Part shown: positions 1 through 7,561 of the stretch, in pieces
Position numbering within the stretch: position 1 is the first letter of the stretch
Layout of the letters: every line of letters starts with the position of its first letter
Source: Bacteroidales bacterium
GTDB lineage: Bacteria; Bacteroidota; Bacteroidia; Bacteroidales; JAIOZK01
Assembly: GCA_021740625.1 (NCBI GenBank)
Contig: JAIOZK010000006.1
Span: 1 to 64,000 of the forward strand
Reading direction: 5' to 3'
Length of the DNA stretch: 64,000 nt
Position numbers and translations under genes: made by a program
The notes under the pieces: generated by a model
The model's input: only the letters and a program-made list of their open reading frames with translations
Database searches by the model: none
What the model was told of the DNA's origin: nothing

Positions 1-230
1 GTACCTCCTTTCCTGAAATATTTGCTTGGAAATATTTTGAGAAATGAAATAAGTTGTTAAAGGAAAGAAGGGGAAAATATAGGGGCAGGAATAATGAAGT
101 AAAAATTGATTTGATAAGGTGTTTAGCGGCTTGATACTCACTCTCTCTCTACAAATCCGGTGATTTTGTGATTCGGCATTTGGTTTTGTTTCTGTTTGTT
201 AATTCCGGAAATGATGAAAAGGTAACCCGG
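1..230. other. Intergenic stretch at the window edge, no gene seen
   Basis: AT-rich sequence with no convincing reading frame, RNA gene or terminator on either strand. A short CT run (ctctctctct) lies near 141-150. It may hold the 3' flank of a gene outside the window. Confidence 0.5.
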
Positions 231-635
231 TTAATTGATTGTCGATTGTCGATTGTCGATGGTCGATTTTCGATTTTTTCGGGCTGACATCACTGTTTTT
301 TGGAAAATGGCTACCAGTTGATTGGATTCATCCAGGAGATGCTCCATTAACTTTGTATCGGCCTTTAACTTTGATCTCGAAATAATGGTAATGTTTACAT
401 GCGTTTCTCTTAATTCTTTGAGCACTAAACTTGTTTTGTGTATAAAATCGTTCCTGGATTCTGCTCCCTGTGCTTCACCATAATTAAGAGCCGCACTTGT
501 GGAAGACATGATGATCTGGTTGGCCATGTGTTTGTCAACAAAGTCATTACCCATGGATTTGCTCAAATCAGTTACTTTAACTGAAAAGTCAATTAAGCGA
601 TTTTCGATCTCTTTTCTCATTGGACGTTTATTCAC
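231..635 (-). CDS. Four-helix-bundle protein (IVP / S23 family)
   Basis: A 134-residue protein of the four-helix-bundle family first described from intervening sequences of 23S rRNA genes. It shows the family pattern of amphipathic helices and the conserved stretch NYGEAQGAESRNDFIHK, followed by LKELRET. No rRNA gene is nearby, so this is a free-standing member; the molecular role of such copies is unknown. The longest frame begins at a GTG (635); an in-frame ATG at 620 is an alternative start. The last 16 or so codons run into a heptamer tandem repeat (237-271), which is read as a repeating peptide, KSTIDNRQSTIN, and looks like an added tail, not part of the fold. A second heptamer array in inverted orientation lies just upstream (687-712), so the gene is framed by repeats. 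Confidence 0.85.
   Translation of the reverse strand: MNKRPMRKEIENRLIDFSVKVTDLSKSMGNDFVDKHMANQIIMSSTSAALNYGEAQGAESRNDFIHKTSLVLKELRETHVNITIISRSKLKADTKLMEHLLDESNQLVAIFQKTVMSARKNRKSTIDNRQSTIN
237..271. repeat. Heptamer tandem array, left arm, overlapping the IVP gene end
   Basis: Five consecutive 7-bp units read GATTGTC three times, then GATGGTC and GATTTTC, continuing into GATTTTT. The array lies inside the 3' end of the IVP gene and supplies its last codons. Its inverted partner is at 687-712. Confidence 0.85.
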
Positions 636-686
636 TTAATACTTTTCAAGCGAAAAATGTCCCGCTTTGCATACAATTTTTTTTCC

Positions 687-712
687 AAATCGACCATCGA
701 AAATCAACAATC
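687..712. repeat. Heptamer tandem array, right arm, inverted
   Basis: Units GACCATC, GAAAATC and AACAATC are the reverse complements of GATGGTC, GATTTTC and GATTGTT. They mirror the array at 237-271 across the IVP gene. Confidence 0.75.
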
Positions 713-721
713 ACTAAAGCC

Positions 722-751
722 AAAAAAACCCGGAACCTCCGCCCCGGGTTT
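722..751 (-). terminator. Rho-independent terminator of the DUF2892 gene
   Basis: On the minus strand a 7-bp stem, AACCCGG (from 750-744) and CCGGGTT (from 733-727), closes a 10-nt loop and is followed by seven T. It lies 18 bp after the stop codon of the gene ending at 770. Confidence 0.85.
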
Positions 752-769
752 CACGCAATAACATTTCGA

Positions 770-994
770 TCACTCCGCAGTTTCTTTCGGTTTTTTGGCC
801 ATGCAGGTGCTAATCCCCAGCAAGGGATATAAACCGCAAAACCCCACAATTCCGGTGATGAGTGAAATGCCGCCAACGATCCCCAGCACAATGGCCCAGG
901 TCCCGGTGAGCACTTCAAAAACAATTAATAAGGCTATCGCCGCAGCAATCAGGATCCTGATAACCCTGTCGACAGCTCCTTCATTTCTTTTCAT
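770..994 (-). CDS. DUF2892 small inner-membrane protein
   Basis: A 74-residue protein with two closely spaced hydrophobic segments (about residues 11-30 and 34-52) and the family ending GFCGLYPLLGIST. The family occurs alone or fused to rhodanese domains (YgaP type), but no rhodanese domain is present here. The N-terminal pattern RVIRILIAAAI is typical. It is a monocistronic gene with a clear terminator directly downstream. The family is recognised from sequence pattern; no specific function is known, and the two membrane helices are the only safe statement. Confidence 0.85.
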   Translation of the reverse strand: MKRNEGAVDRVIRILIAAAIALLIVFEVLTGTWAIVLGIVGGISLITGIVGFCGLYPLLGISTCMAKKPKETAE

Positions 995-1151
995 AATCCT
1001 TTGATTTTGGTTTTTATTTAGAACGAATTTAAAAATTTATTTGGGCCATTGCAAAAATTTTATATTCACTTTGGCCGAATTTTTATTAATCGTAGCTTTA
1101 CAGCTTCAAAATGAACTTGTACATAATTTCAATAACAAATCTACAGCGAAC

Positions 1152-3110
1152 ATGTTTAAAATCAAATTGATTCTCGGATTCCTGGTATTTGCATTTATGG
1201 CTACAAATGCCGGTCCTATTGACGAGCTGATCAATTCAGCCGGAGATAAAGATGCGTATCCCGATGCGGATTACATCACCATTTTCGACAGCACCATGGT
1301 GGATGTTGCCGAAAGTGGTCTCAGCTATACCAACACACATCAGCTTTTCAAGATTCTCACTCCCAAAGGGGCGCTTGATAAAGCTGTTATAAAATACGGG
1401 TACGATCCCTTATCTGCTTTCTCAGAAATCAAAAAAGTTAAGATCTACCGAAAGGACGGAAGTATAGAGGTGGTCACCAATGATCAGGAAATGGATTATC
1501 CCGCTCCGGCACGCATGATCTACTGGGGCGCCCGTGAAAAAATGATCGAAGTGGGCCGCCTGGAACCCGGCGATGCCGTGGAGGTATTCCTTTTCAGGAA
1601 AGGCTTTACCTATGCCCTGCTGCTGGATAATGGCGATGATGATAAATACATCCCGCCCATGCGGGGACATTTTTACGATATCGTGGAATTCTGGAGCAGC
1701 CAGCCGTTGCTGGAAAAAGTCTACCAAACAGCCATTCCCGAAGACAAACTGGTACAGTATGAATTCTACAACGGTGAGGTGCGCTCTTCCGCCGTGCTGA
1801 AAGATGATAAAATGCTTTACACTTTCACCAAAACCGACATCATGCCGATCAAACGTGAACCCAACATGGTGGCTTATTCTGATATTGCACCGAAATTACT
1901 GATTTCCACCAGCCCCGACTGGAAAGCCAAATCCCTCTGGTTTTACGGCGTGAATGAAGATTACGGAAGTTTTGAATCAACACCCGAAATTGACAAAAAA
2001 GTAACCGAGATACTGCAGGATGCAGAGACCGAAATGGACTCCATTTCCCTGCTTACCCACTGGGTTGCCGATGAAATCCGTTATTCAGGCATTTCTATGG
2101 GCGAAGGTGAAGGCTATACCCTGCATAAGGGTGAAATGAATTTTGAAGATCGTTGCGGAGTATGCAAGGACAAGGCCGGTATGCTGATCACCATGTTGCG
2201 GGCCGCCGGATTTGAATCTTATCCTGCCATGACCATGGCCGGTTCGAGAATCGATTATATTCCCGCCGATCAGTTCAATCACTGTGTTACGCTGGTGAAA
2301 AAGAGAGATGGAGAATACAAATTGCTCGATCCCACCTGGGTGCCTTTTATACGGGAATTATGGTCGAGTGCGGAACAACAGCAAAATTATCTGCCCGGTA
2401 TCCCCGGAGGATCCGATTTGAAGATTACACCGCTTTCCGATCCAGAAAATCACTATTTCAAAATGAAGGGAGAATCGGAAATCCTTCCCGATGGCAGCCT
2501 GGAAGGGTGGCTGGAACTGGAAGCCGAAGGACAAAGCGATGCCGCCATCAGGAGGTATTTCGTACGAAACCATAAATCGGAATGGGATAAAGACCTGATC
2601 CGTGAATTTTTGAATATCTCTCCGAAAGCCATTGTCAGCAACATTGAATACGATAATCCCTATGACTATTTGAGCGGGCCGATCAAAATAAAGTTCCATT
2701 ATAAGATACCAGGTTACGCCCTTGTGGGCGATGAAGAAATCATTTTTGATCCGTTGATTGCTTCCGGTATTTTCAAGGGAGCTATGTCACATCTCCATAT
2801 TAACACCAAGCTGGAAGGCAGACAATATGCCTTTCGCGACAGGTGTTCGAGACTGGTAGAGCTGAATGAAAAAATAAAACTGCCCGAAGGATATAAAAGC
2901 CTTCAGGAATCCAGGAACGTGAACACCGGTAATGAGATCAGCAGTTTCGACGGACATATTGATACGGAAGGGAATCATATCAGGATCCATGAACGGATCA
3001 GTCTTGGAAAAAGAATTTATGATCCCGGCGATTTCGAAAACTTTAAAAATGCAGTTGAAGCCCAGAAAGATTTTGCTTCACAAAAATTCATTCTTGTCAA
3101 ATCCAAATAA
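1152..3110 (+). CDS. Exported DUF3857 / transglutaminase-like protein (intact Cys-His-Asp)
   Basis: A protein of about 652 residues from the ATG at 1152, which begins a signal peptide (MFKIKLILGFLVFAFMATNA). The frame is open further upstream but only a non-signal leader would be added. The N-terminal half matches DUF3857. A transglutaminase-like core follows with GVCKDKAGML (Cys338), FNHCVTLV and LLDPTW, which supply the Cys-His-Asp triad expected for a papain-fold enzyme. A C-terminal beta-rich domain completes it. The substrate is unknown; such proteins are common exported proteins in Bacteroidota and are thought to act in the periplasm or at the cell surface. It is followed after 9 bp by a second DUF3857 gene that has lost the cysteine, so the two probably form an operon. 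Confidence 0.9.
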   Translation: MFKIKLILGFLVFAFMATNAGPIDELINSAGDKDAYPDADYITIFDSTMVDVAESGLSYTNTHQLFKILTPKGALDKAVIKYGYDPLSAFSEIKKVKIYRKDGSIEVVTNDQEMDYPAPARMIYWGAREKMIEVGRLEPGDAVEVFLFRKGFTYALLLDNGDDDKYIPPMRGHFYDIVEFWSSQPLLEKVYQTAIPEDKLVQYEFYNGEVRSSAVLKDDKMLYTFTKTDIMPIKREPNMVAYSDIAPKLLISTSPDWKAKSLWFYGVNEDYGSFESTPEIDKKVTEILQDAETEMDSISLLTHWVADEIRYSGISMGEGEGYTLHKGEMNFEDRCGVCKDKAGMLITMLRAAGFESYPAMTMAGSRIDYIPADQFNHCVTLVKKRDGEYKLLDPTWVPFIRELWSSAEQQQNYLPGIPGGSDLKITPLSDPENHYFKMKGESEILPDGSLEGWLELEAEGQSDAAIRRYFVRNHKSEWDKDLIREFLNISPKAIVSNIEYDNPYDYLSGPIKIKFHYKIPGYALVGDEEIIFDPLIASGIFKGAMSHLHINTKLEGRQYAFRDRCSRLVELNEKIKLPEGYKSLQESRNVNTGNEISSFDGHIDTEGNHIRIHERISLGKRIYDPGDFENFKNAVEAQKDFASQKFILVKSK

Positions 3111-3119
3111 TCCAGGAAA

Positions 3120-4937
3120 ATGAAAAAAAATATCATCATAATAATCCTGCTGTTCCTGAGCAGCGTTGTTGTATCCGGTCAGGAAGAAAATGCTGATGCT
3201 GTTTATCAGAAACTTATCAAAGAATACCGGCTTCACCCGGATGGATCATGGGATTTCCATCTGGAGAAGGAACTGAAACTGTTGACCCATTTTTCCTTTC
3301 ATCGTTTATACGGTGAGACTTTCATCGTATACAACCCGGATTACCAGAAACTGCAAATCGATCATGCTTATACCATCATGCGCAACGGCAAGAAGGTCAT
3401 CACACCTGAAAATGCATTCAATGAAGTATTGCCAAGGGGAGCAGCCAATGCTCCGGCTTACAATCAACTGCGTGAAATGGTAGTAACCCATACCGGGCTT
3501 GAAACGGGTGCGGTGATCCATCTGGGTTACACCCTGAAAAACAGTGCTGATTTTTATCCTGTTTTTATGGGCGAGGAAATGATCGGTGAATCATCGCCTG
3601 TAAATGAGATGGAAATAAGAGTGATCATACCGGAGGGCAAAAACCTGCAGCATCAGACCTCCAATATCCGTACGGCTCCCGAGATCAGTACTGTAGGAAT
3701 GAATAAAGTATATACCTGGAAATTTGTAAACCTGAAAGCCAATACCCATGAATCATACAAAGATAAGAAGCTGTTGCCTCGAATTCTTTTCAGCGAATCG
3801 GACAACCTCCACAAGACATACGACAAATTCATCAGGCAGGAGGCTTTTTATTTTAAAACGGATAGGAGCATGAGCGAAAAGGCCAAAGTCATTCGGGATA
3901 AAAGCAATCATGAATTAAAAACCATGATGGGTATACAGGATATGGTGATCCATGAAATCAGAGAATATCACCTTACTTTACCGGTAACCGCTTTCAGGGT
4001 AAGGCCTCCCATGGAAGTGTGGGAAAGCAGTGGCGGAACCAAACTGGAGAAAGCATGTTTGCTGGCAAGTCTGCTTCGGGAGGCCAATATCAGCGCCAGG
4101 GTTGTTGCCGTAATTCCTGACAAATACTATTTACGAGAGATGGGCAATCTTCTGGTCATGGATGATTTTCTGGTACAGGTAAATCCTAGAGAACATGGGC
4201 AATTCTATATTTCTGCAACAGGAAATGATAAACAAAACCTGTATGACCGACTGGCCGGGAATCAATTGCTGGTACTGGAATCAGCCATTGAAAGCCTGCG
4301 GACTTTCGAGACAAAGCAAAGCACGAACAAAATACAATTCGGCACCGGGCTGGTCATTCAGGAAGATCAGAAGATCGTTGGCACTTGTGAGATCGAACTG
4401 GAGAATTTTGCCAATCCCTACCTGAAAATTCTGAACGACAGCAATTACATATACAGCCTGATCAGCGGTTTCGGCAAATCCGAAATAAAAGAATTCGAAT
4501 TTCTGCGTTTGAGTGAAGACAAAAGCTCCATTCATTATGAAGTTGAAAATAAAAATGCCTTCAAAGAAAATGAAGAATATTTTTTCATGCAATTACCAGA
4601 ACCCCGAAATCATTTGAATGAGGCTTATCTTTCTACCCTGGCAGTTGAAAGGAGGGATGCACTGAAACTTGAGAATCCACTCCATTATTCATATTCCTAC
4701 TCAGTGTCGGTGCCGGATCAATTCGAGATGGTCTCAAAACCGCTTGACCTGAAACTGGAAAACCAGGCCGGCAAGCTGGAGATCAAATTTGAAAAATCAG
4801 GGCAAAATATCCTGATTGAAAAAAGCCTGGAAATCCCGGACAACATTATCAAACCCAATGTATATCAGGATTTCAGAAAACTCATGATGGAATGGTATGA
4901 TGGGCATTACGGGAAGCTGGTCCTGAAGAAGAACTAA
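3120..4937 (+). CDS. Exported DUF3857 protein with degenerate transglutaminase core
   Basis: A 605-residue protein beginning with a signal peptide (MKKNIIIIILLFLSSVVVSG). DUF3857 is clear in the first 200 residues (IVYNPDYQKLQIDHAYTIM, with GAVIHLGYT later). The transglutaminase-like region at about 300-350 aligns with the upstream protein, but the motif GVCKDKA has become GGTKLEKA, so Thr307 replaces the catalytic cysteine, and no clear HCVTLV or LLDPTW match is visible. It is therefore likely a non-catalytic partner or binding protein. It lies 9 bp behind its intact paralogue, suggesting cotranscription and perhaps a complex. The fold is confidently assigned; its role is not. Confidence 0.88.
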   Translation: MKKNIIIIILLFLSSVVVSGQEENADAVYQKLIKEYRLHPDGSWDFHLEKELKLLTHFSFHRLYGETFIVYNPDYQKLQIDHAYTIMRNGKKVITPENAFNEVLPRGAANAPAYNQLREMVVTHTGLETGAVIHLGYTLKNSADFYPVFMGEEMIGESSPVNEMEIRVIIPEGKNLQHQTSNIRTAPEISTVGMNKVYTWKFVNLKANTHESYKDKKLLPRILFSESDNLHKTYDKFIRQEAFYFKTDRSMSEKAKVIRDKSNHELKTMMGIQDMVIHEIREYHLTLPVTAFRVRPPMEVWESSGGTKLEKACLLASLLREANISARVVAVIPDKYYLREMGNLLVMDDFLVQVNPREHGQFYISATGNDKQNLYDRLAGNQLLVLESAIESLRTFETKQSTNKIQFGTGLVIQEDQKIVGTCEIELENFANPYLKILNDSNYIYSLISGFGKSEIKEFEFLRLSEDKSSIHYEVENKNAFKENEEYFFMQLPEPRNHLNEAYLSTLAVERRDALKLENPLHYSYSYSVSVPDQFEMVSKPLDLKLENQAGKLEIKFEKSGQNILIEKSLEIPDNIIKPNVYQDFRKLMMEWYDGHYGKLVLKKN

Positions 4938-5023
4938 CGGCAAAAATATATTTCACTCAATAATACAGATGGGATAATTCGAGCCATCTTCAAGTATCAC
5001 AGTCACTTTGTCTCACGGTCTTT
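4938..5023. other. Convergent intergenic gap
   Basis: Short gap between two convergent genes. A weak hairpin (GATGG...CCATC near 4969-4993) has no T-run on either side, so I do not call a terminator. Confidence 0.4.
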
Positions 5024-5956
5024 TCAAATCCCCGACGTATTCAAATTCCCCAGGCTCATGGTCAGGGTGCGTTTAATATCTTTCTTCTGATCGGCAAATA
5101 CTTTTACAGTTACCTGCAGGTGAATATTATAGATATTCAGGTTCAATTCCTTTGATCTGATCTGGCCGATTTTCAATACATCGGAATTGATCACGCCTGA
5201 ATCACGCGTTACTTTGGTATCGATGATCTCATTATCACCTGTACGGATAATTTCTTTATCGTAGTCCTGAAATTCGGCAATATTTGCTAGCTCGTGTATG
5301 GTAAGTACTTGCAGATTTTCAATTCCATCAATATTGATCAGGAACCAGTCATACGTATTTTGATCGATCAGGCAGCGGTTCAGGGCATCCTTTTCCAGTA
5401 TACGGGCATTGTTGATGATGGATGTTCCGTAAAAATTATTATCAAAACTAAACAGGGTGTCATAAGTAATGGCATAACGCAGGCTAACACTGCCGGTGAT
5501 ATTTCTAAGTTTGGGATAAACATGATAGGCATTGTAAGATCGCACCAGGATTTCAAAATTGATGGCAAAGAACAAAGCATGCATGGGATTGTCGAAAATA
5601 ACAAATCCGCCATCGCCGGTACTGATGAATGATTGCTCAATTTTTTTCGCATCATATTTCTGGAAGACAAACTGGTTGTTTTCAAGACTCAGGCGAATGG
5701 CCTTTTCAAAAAAAATCTTAAAAACCGTGGGAATGAGCGTTTGCTGAAGATGGGGGTAAAGACCGTACCTGTATATATCAATACCGAGCACAGCTCGTTT
5801 TTTAAAACTTCTGACATTGATAAACTCGGTAAGCTTCTGATATAATTCTTCGCTTTCCGGGATCACATTTACCTTTTCGAAAGTCGATTCGGTATCCAAT
5901 TCTTTCAAAAGTTCTTTAATTTCCGAGTATGATAGTTTTCTTATTTTCTCAGGCAT
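5024..5956 (-). CDS. Divergent class III nucleotide-cyclase-like protein
   Basis: A 310-residue soluble protein without signal peptide or membrane segment. Residues about 52-200 follow the order of a class III adenylate/guanylate cyclase domain: VLGIDIYRYG with Asp60 at the first metal site, FISTGDGGFVIF with Asp115 in the GDG motif, a hydrophobic helix, then RYAITYD, and YGTSIINNARIL with Arg185. The canonical N-x3-R pair is altered, with Ile181 where Asn is expected, and the purine-selecting Lys before GD is Ser/Thr. The C-terminal 90 residues form a beta-rich region I do not recognise. It may be an unusual cyclase or a non-catalytic nucleotide sensor. It is transcribed away from a 24-bp palindrome and a structured RNA gene. 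The fold call is by motif order only. Confidence 0.6.
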   Translation of the reverse strand: MPEKIRKLSYSEIKELLKELDTESTFEKVNVIPESEELYQKLTEFINVRSFKKRAVLGIDIYRYGLYPHLQQTLIPTVFKIFFEKAIRLSLENNQFVFQKYDAKKIEQSFISTGDGGFVIFDNPMHALFFAINFEILVRSYNAYHVYPKLRNITGSVSLRYAITYDTLFSFDNNFYGTSIINNARILEKDALNRCLIDQNTYDWFLINIDGIENLQVLTIHELANIAEFQDYDKEIIRTGDNEIIDTKVTRDSGVINSDVLKIGQIRSKELNLNIYNIHLQVTVKVFADQKKDIKRTLTMSLGNLNTSGI

Positions 5957-6084
5957 GGATATCTGTTTTACTGTAATTTGTTAATAATAAACATAGATAC
6001 AAATTTAATTTGTTTTTGCAATCTGATCATGATATGTATATAATTTTGTTTTTCAATGGCTTGTAAAAAATGTTCATGCATCAA

Positions 6085-6108
6085 AGTTATTAACAATTGT
6101 TAATAACT
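6085..6108. promoter_or_regulatory. Perfect 24-bp palindrome, operator candidate
   Basis: The half-site AGTTATTAACAA is followed directly by its exact reverse complement. It sits between the start of the cyclase-like gene (129 bp away, minus strand) and the promoter of the structured RNA (-33 element at 6146). A homodimeric regulator could bind here and control one or both. Confidence 0.6.
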
Positions 6109-6145
6109 CCTGTTAATTTAAAGTGAATATGAAAAACGAAAAAAA

Positions 6146-6178
6146 CTTGCGATGCGTGCTTAATCTTTTATATCTTTG
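6146..6178 (+). promoter_or_regulatory. Bacteroidota-type promoter of the structured RNA
   Basis: CTTG at 6146-6149 and TATCTTTG at 6171-6178 match the -33 (TTTG) and -7 (TAnnTTTG) elements, separated by 21 bp. Transcription should begin near 6183-6186. Confidence 0.8.
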
Positions 6179-6182
6179 ATTC

Positions 6183-6517
6183 ATCAAGCGAGCGATAAAA
6201 GGCCGTTTGCAGAGCGATGACAGCGCAACGAAGCGTGGACCGAAAGGGCAAGCGTGGAGCAAAGCCGGGACTCAAAGCAGAAGGAAGGCTGAAAAGCCGA
6301 CCGGAAGCAGCGAGAAAGTTCTGTAAATCGGGACTCAGTGAAGCTCCATCCGTCTTCGGACAATGAAAGCGACTGAGTCCGGGCAGAAGGGAAAGCCCCA
6401 CGGGGCGGAACCGATGCAGCCAGCCAGAATAACCGTAACTTGACACAAACCGGAAGCTACGGCATCCGGGGAGTGAATGGGAACTCAACCAAACGGTCGG
6501 GTTCCCATTGTGTTTTT
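6183..6517 (+). ncRNA. Structured non-coding RNA of unrecognised family
   Basis: A GC-rich island of about 335 nt in AT-rich surroundings, with a strong promoter before it and an intrinsic terminator at its end. Visible helices: GGCT-GAAA-AGCC with a GNRA-type loop (6287-6298); an 8-bp stem GGACTCAG/CTGAGTCC (6331-6338 with 6373-6380) that encloses a GTC-TTCG-GAC hairpin (6352-6361); GCCCC-AC-GGGGC (6395-6406); CCGTA/TACGG (6433-6437 with 6458-6462). The element AAGCGTGGA occurs twice near 6230-6260. I looked for the hallmarks of RNase P RNA, tmRNA, SRP RNA and group II introns and did not find them. The downstream protein gene is on the other strand, so it is not a leader. The 5' end is inferred from the promoter. 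Identity and function are unknown. Confidence 0.75.
6474..6517 (+). terminator. Intrinsic terminator of the structured RNA
   Basis: A 9-bp stem, AATGGGAAC (6476-6484) with GTTCCCATT (6501-6509), plus an inner ACC/GGT pairing, is followed by TGTGTTTTT. Confidence 0.85.
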
Positions 6518-6555
6518 AAGGAGATCCCAATTCGTATCATTGAAATTCGATTTAT

Positions 6556-6579
6556 ATTCACGCATTCGTGGCTAATTTT
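6556..6579. repeat. Short intergenic repeat (GCATTCGTGGCTA type), copy 1
   Basis: ATTCACGCATTCGTGGCTAA lies at the end of the TrkA-C gene and contains its stop codon (6572-6574, minus strand). Further copies are at 7425-7445 (inverted) and 7535-7557. Confidence 0.7.
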
Positions 6580-7354
6580 TCTCTTTTCGTTCCAGGTCCT
6601 TTTCCTCCTCACTCTTCTCCTTTTTCTTTTGTTTGGTAGTTGCCTTGCGGTGTTCGGCAGCTCCTTTTCTTCCTTTCTTTCTCACATCCAGATTTCTGAT
6701 GTTATCTTCCTGCCCGTAGATGATCATATTGTCCCCGCTTTCAATTCTGGTTTCCCCATGGGGTGCCCCGATATAAGTACCATCAGCACGGATAATGGCC
6801 AGCACATTGATACCCTCCTTGCGCAGCGCACACTGTTCAAGTGCTTTTCCTTCTATCCAGTCATCTTCTTCAACACCCAGTTCGGTAATCTGGTAATCTC
6901 CGCTAAGCTTCAAAAGGCTTGTATAATCCCGCACATTCAGGTCGGTATATTTATTGAGCGCTTTGTCAATCTGCTGACTTAACCAGCGATCAAATAATTT
7001 ACTCGTTGACAACAACCATAAAACTGCTACGGCTCCTGCAATAATCAAAAGGTCCCAGTACCATCTAAAATCATTCTCACCCTTGTTTACAAAAGTGAGT
7101 ATCAATGTTGCCATGGCCGAAACAATGCCCGCATTCCCAAGCAGCATCAGCAGCATGACGATTTTCCTGCGCAAAGGATGTTCGGTAACTCTTTCCGCTT
7201 CCCTGGTGGTAAAGCCAACGCCTGTAAAAGCCGATCTTGCCTGAAACTTGGCCGACTGTTTCGACAAACCCGTATGCATGATGGCATTGCTTGCTATACG
7301 GGTTATCAGAATAGAAACAGCCAATATGATGATCAATGATAATACCGGTGCCAT
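6572..7354 (-). CDS. Membrane protein with TrkA-C (RCK-C) domain
   Basis: A 260-residue protein with hydrophobic segments near residues 2-22, 65-90 and 99-117, then a cytoplasmic TrkA-C domain at about 140-225 (ITELGVEEDDWIEGKALEQC, with GDNMIIYGQEDNI later). The tail is extremely charged and Lys/Glu-rich. TrkA-C domains bind small ligands and gate potassium and other ion transporters. There is no TrkA-N nucleotide-binding domain and no complete channel, so this may be an accessory or sensory membrane subunit. It lies behind dnaG on the same strand but 208 bp away, with repeats between. Its stop codon falls inside a dispersed repeat. Confidence 0.75.
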   Translation of the reverse strand: MAPVLSLIIILAVSILITRIASNAIMHTGLSKQSAKFQARSAFTGVGFTTREAERVTEHPLRRKIVMLLMLLGNAGIVSAMATLILTFVNKGENDFRWYWDLLIIAGAVAVLWLLSTSKLFDRWLSQQIDKALNKYTDLNVRDYTSLLKLSGDYQITELGVEEDDWIEGKALEQCALRKEGINVLAIIRADGTYIGAPHGETRIESGDNMIIYGQEDNIRNLDVRKKGRKGAAEHRKATTKQKKKEKSEEEKDLERKEKN

Positions 7355-7424
7355 AATATTTTATTTTGATTGCTTGAAAAAATACAAAAAATTTAAAAGT
7401 GGATTGGATATATTCTGTGCCGGT

Positions 7425-7445
7425 TTAGCCACGAATGCACGAATA
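7425..7445. repeat. Short intergenic repeat, copy 2 (inverted)
   Basis: TTAGCCACGAATGCACGAAT is the reverse complement of the copy at 7535-7557; the two could pair across about 90 bp between dnaG and the TrkA-C gene. Confidence 0.75.
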
Positions 7446-7534
7446 AGAATTAATCTAATATTGGTGCAATGATTTTCCATTATTTCTAACTGCAAAACGA
7501 ATATACCAACATACGAATCTACCAATACACATAA

Positions 7535-7557
7535 AATATTCGTGCATTCGTGGCTAT
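7535..7557. repeat. Short intergenic repeat, copy 3
   Basis: ATATTCGTGCATTCGTGGCTA ends five bases before the dnaG stop codon and is the inverted partner of copy 2. Confidence 0.75.
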
Positions 7558-7561
7558 TTTA

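Noticed and set aside
237-271. CRISPR array
   Set aside because: Units are 7-8 bp with no spacers, and no cas genes are in the window. The same holds for the arrays at 9552, 43508, 46991 and 57751.
6168-6488. Minus-strand open frame of 106 codons across the structured RNA
   Set aside because: It runs antisense to an RNA gene that has its own plus-strand promoter and terminator; its composition (Ser/Arg/Leu/Pro-rich) is what translated structured RNA gives, and it has no recognisable domain.
6183-6517. RNase P RNA, tmRNA, SRP RNA or group II intron
   Set aside because: The RNase P hallmark near GAACCCGGCTTA, the tmRNA tRNA-like ends, the SRP loop GGAAGGAAGCAGC and an intron domain V are not found. 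CCGGAAGCAGC near 6301 resembles the SRP loop only in part.
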